From the NCBI GenBank assembly GCA_026874595.1, contig CM049311.1, positions 53,385,676 to 53,449,675 of the forward strand: 64,000 nt of DNA, written 5' to 3'. The DNA comes from Sipunculus nudus (taxonomy: Eukaryota; Annelida; Sipuncula; Golfingiida; Sipunculidae). Both the position numbers and the translations under genes were made by a program. The notes below the pieces were generated by a model, which saw nothing but the letters and a program-made list of their open reading frames with translations, was not told where the DNA came from and made no database searches. This document shows, one piece after another, positions 62,260 to 64,000 of this stretch; positions within the stretch are counted from its first letter, which is position 1; each line of letters begins with the position of its first letter.

Positions 62260-62484
62260 TCACCCACGAATACACAGCGTATATGACCAATGCGGGACCG
62301 ATGCGCTGCGTTTTTATAACTTATGACCTGCGTTACAACGTAAGCAGCCTAGTTTTGTACATAAAACTTTCACAAAACTATTGAGATACATATGAGAAGC
62401 GAATTGAGAGTACGGCCAGGTATGAAAAAAAATGTCAATGCGCAACTCATTAGGCATAGGGATACGCCGAAGTGTGACAGGGCC
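62260..62484. other. Right subterminal region of the composite Harbinger element
   Basis: The segment contains GCGTATATGACC, ATGCGCTGCG and ATACGCCGAAG words. It ends in AAGTGTGACAGGGCC next to TTA, the inverted partner of the terminus at 55,643. Confidence 0.55.
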
Positions 62485-62811
62485 TTAGGTAGTATAAGAT
62501 TTACAGACTCTGCCAGTCCATTCGTAGCCTTATATTGCAGAAATGAATCATAAAAATCGACAAAAAGTCAAGCATGAATTATTCGTATAGATTCAACGTG
62601 TTTTAAAAATTCAAACTGGGGTCAAGGTAGGATAAAACTCGTATTTCTTATAACTCCTAAGAAAATTCCAAATGAGTAACAAACGCTTCATACCATTACA
62701 ATGTGAAAGTACCGTCAAATTAAGGATATTGTGCCGTTTATTATTTGTATTCCATTATTTTATGTTTTTGATTTACAAGTACTGCCCACTCCGTGCTGGA
62801 GACGTTGGTGT

Positions 62812-62901
62812 TATACCTGTGACAGGTGCCATGTATGTGTTCGTCAGTGTTACACGCCCTGTTTATCCAACCGTCAGTGTAACACGCCCTGTTAATCCTG
62901 T
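62812..62901. repeat. 30-bp minisatellite, about three units
   Basis: Two good units begin CGTCAGTGTTACACGCCCTG (62,842) and CGTCAGTGTAACACGCCCTG (62,872), exactly 30 bp apart. A more diverged unit precedes them. Because 30 is a multiple of three, the minus strand reads as 10-residue repeats such as INRACYTDGW and INRACNTDEH inside a 63-codon frame. I regard the frame as incidental. Confidence 0.65.
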
Positions 62902-64000
62902 AAATCCCTGACACGCCGGCCCGACATGTCAAATCAAGATTTGTTAAAAATACTTAATTCCAGGAGAACTGATCTCAACCTTTAAATCATTCTGGGCGTA
63001 ATGTATTATACATGTACATTATTATGTTCATACATGTATTTAAACGGGAACTTCATGAATAAAATTTCCAATTATTTGATATTATGAAGATAACAGTTTG
63101 ACCTACATTGAATAAAAAACTTTTTATGTGTCCCCGTGGACTTGATATTGAATACGATAAATGTTTTATCATGTTTATTTCAACGGTTTGCCTACTCGGA
63201 CGAATTATTTTTCTATTCGTCGAAATTAAATGGCTCGAATGAATGTTGTAAATTTTAGCATATATACATTACTCGGGAGATAATTTTCTCCGTCTGTAGA
63301 ACTTCCGCTACGCTGCATTGCAAAACATTGTCATTGATGATCATTAACACATATGGGGTCTTTGCATACTATAAACTTACAGGTAATATCCATTGTCCTG
63401 AACTCTTTGACGGCTCACAAACACCACAAGGGTCGAAAGGGGAGACTTCACTGACGGCGTAACACATGCCAGAGATTCTACTCGTGTCAGGCTTGTGAAA
63501 ACAATATTATTAGAACTGTCGACAAATTTCGCCATGAATTTCTTAATTCCATGCTGAAAATGTATTTCTTTTTAGAAAATTAATTGTTTTATTTATGTTT
63601 AAAACGATTTAAATTCTCTTAGAAATTACTTCGGTGTAAACAGCACACCATCTTTAATGATTTCCTAAATTTCAAGTATCAGTTGATTATACATACATTA
63701 TTATCTATCAGGCTAACCTTCAGTTCACAGTTCATGGAGTTGTGTTGCAGTCCAAGCATTCACCGCCAAGCGCCATTACGGCAGACTCAGTGCTGTAGTT
63801 ACCAGTGCCGCCATAAGAGACCGCCACCTTCAAGCCAGGGGAAGTGGGTTGTGGGCGTTGTATATGCGCATGGTGACTGGGGCTTGGTATTTTTACAGCG
63901 GACACATCACTCTATTGTGCGCTGTACGAGAGTCTCTCTCCAGGGCCGACGGTCTAAGCTTTGAAAATCAGATAAAGAAGAAGTATATAGCCAACAATTG
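62902..64000. other. Unique DNA to the window edge, nothing recognised
   Basis: No repeat family, RNA or convincing exon was recognised. A 93-codon frame at 63,683-63,964 has no identifiable motif. Confidence 0.4.

Larger units (their letters stand above)
55643..62484. mobile_element. Large composite PIF/Harbinger element with nested MITEs
   Basis: The left end (AGGCCCTGTCAC at 55,643) and the reverse complement of the right end near 62,485 match at 22 of 25 positions. Between them are both genes expected of an autonomous Harbinger. A transposase lies on the plus strand and an ORF1-type gene on the minus strand, arranged tail to tail. Three MITEs of one family (59,905-60,507, 60,713-61,311 and 61,315-62,256) interrupt the right part. 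Removing them leaves about 4.7 kb, a normal size for the superfamily. The flanking triplets are TTA or TAA on the left and TTA or TAG on the right depending on phasing. They do not match cleanly, so the pairing rests on the termini and gene content. Confidence 0.6.

Noticed and set aside
1-64000. A new defence, biosynthetic or other multi-gene system
   Set aside because: Apart from transposon genes and one doubtful host exon I see no intact coding sequence, so no such system can be supported from this window.

Overview
The window comes from an animal genome, most likely a marine invertebrate. The evidence is a very long satellite array, a tRNA-derived SINE, a CR1/L2-like retrotransposon, several PIF/Harbinger DNA transposons with 3-bp TTA target duplications, introns with GT-AG borders, and no compact operons. 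A mollusc would fit, but that is a guess. I recognise no complete, intact protein-coding gene.

Positions 1 to about 41,205 are one uninterrupted head-to-tail satellite array, running off the left edge of the window. The monomer is about 53 bp, giving roughly 775 copies, all in one orientation. The array is layered. Blocks of about 0.8, 1.4, 2.07, 3.29 and 4.8 kb have been copied, several of them in direct tandem. Long copies differ in places by exactly one 53-bp monomer. Much of the monomer variation falls at two CpG sites.

From about 41.2 to 48.6 kb the DNA is AT-rich and repeat-laden. It holds a pair of inverted repeats of about 650 bp, 3.5 kb apart, with a third partial copy. Between them lie a SINE with a matching 14-bp target duplication and a 288-bp element with 24-bp terminal inverted repeats. 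To the right are an 85-nt hairpin and a 5'-truncated, mutated CR1/L2-like reverse transcriptase on the minus strand.

From about 48.9 to 53.65 kb lie a dead Harbinger transposase on the plus strand and a 1.3-kb non-autonomous Harbinger element with TTA duplications. The transposase is split by a 709-bp segment that can be read either as an LTR-like insertion or as a GT-AG intron born from an insertion. ACGT-rich clusters lie on both sides of it.

From about 54.1 to 55.3 kb there are faint signs of the 3' end of a host gene on the minus strand. They are one cysteine-rich exon candidate, two weaker exon candidates and a polyadenylation signal.

From 55.64 to 62.49 kb is what I read as one large decayed Harbinger element. 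Its outer inverted termini match at 22 of 25 positions. It carries a transposase on the plus strand and an ORF1-type accessory gene on the minus strand, tail to tail. Three related MITEs, one inverted and two direct, are inserted in its right part. The last 1.5 kb shows only a small 30-bp minisatellite.
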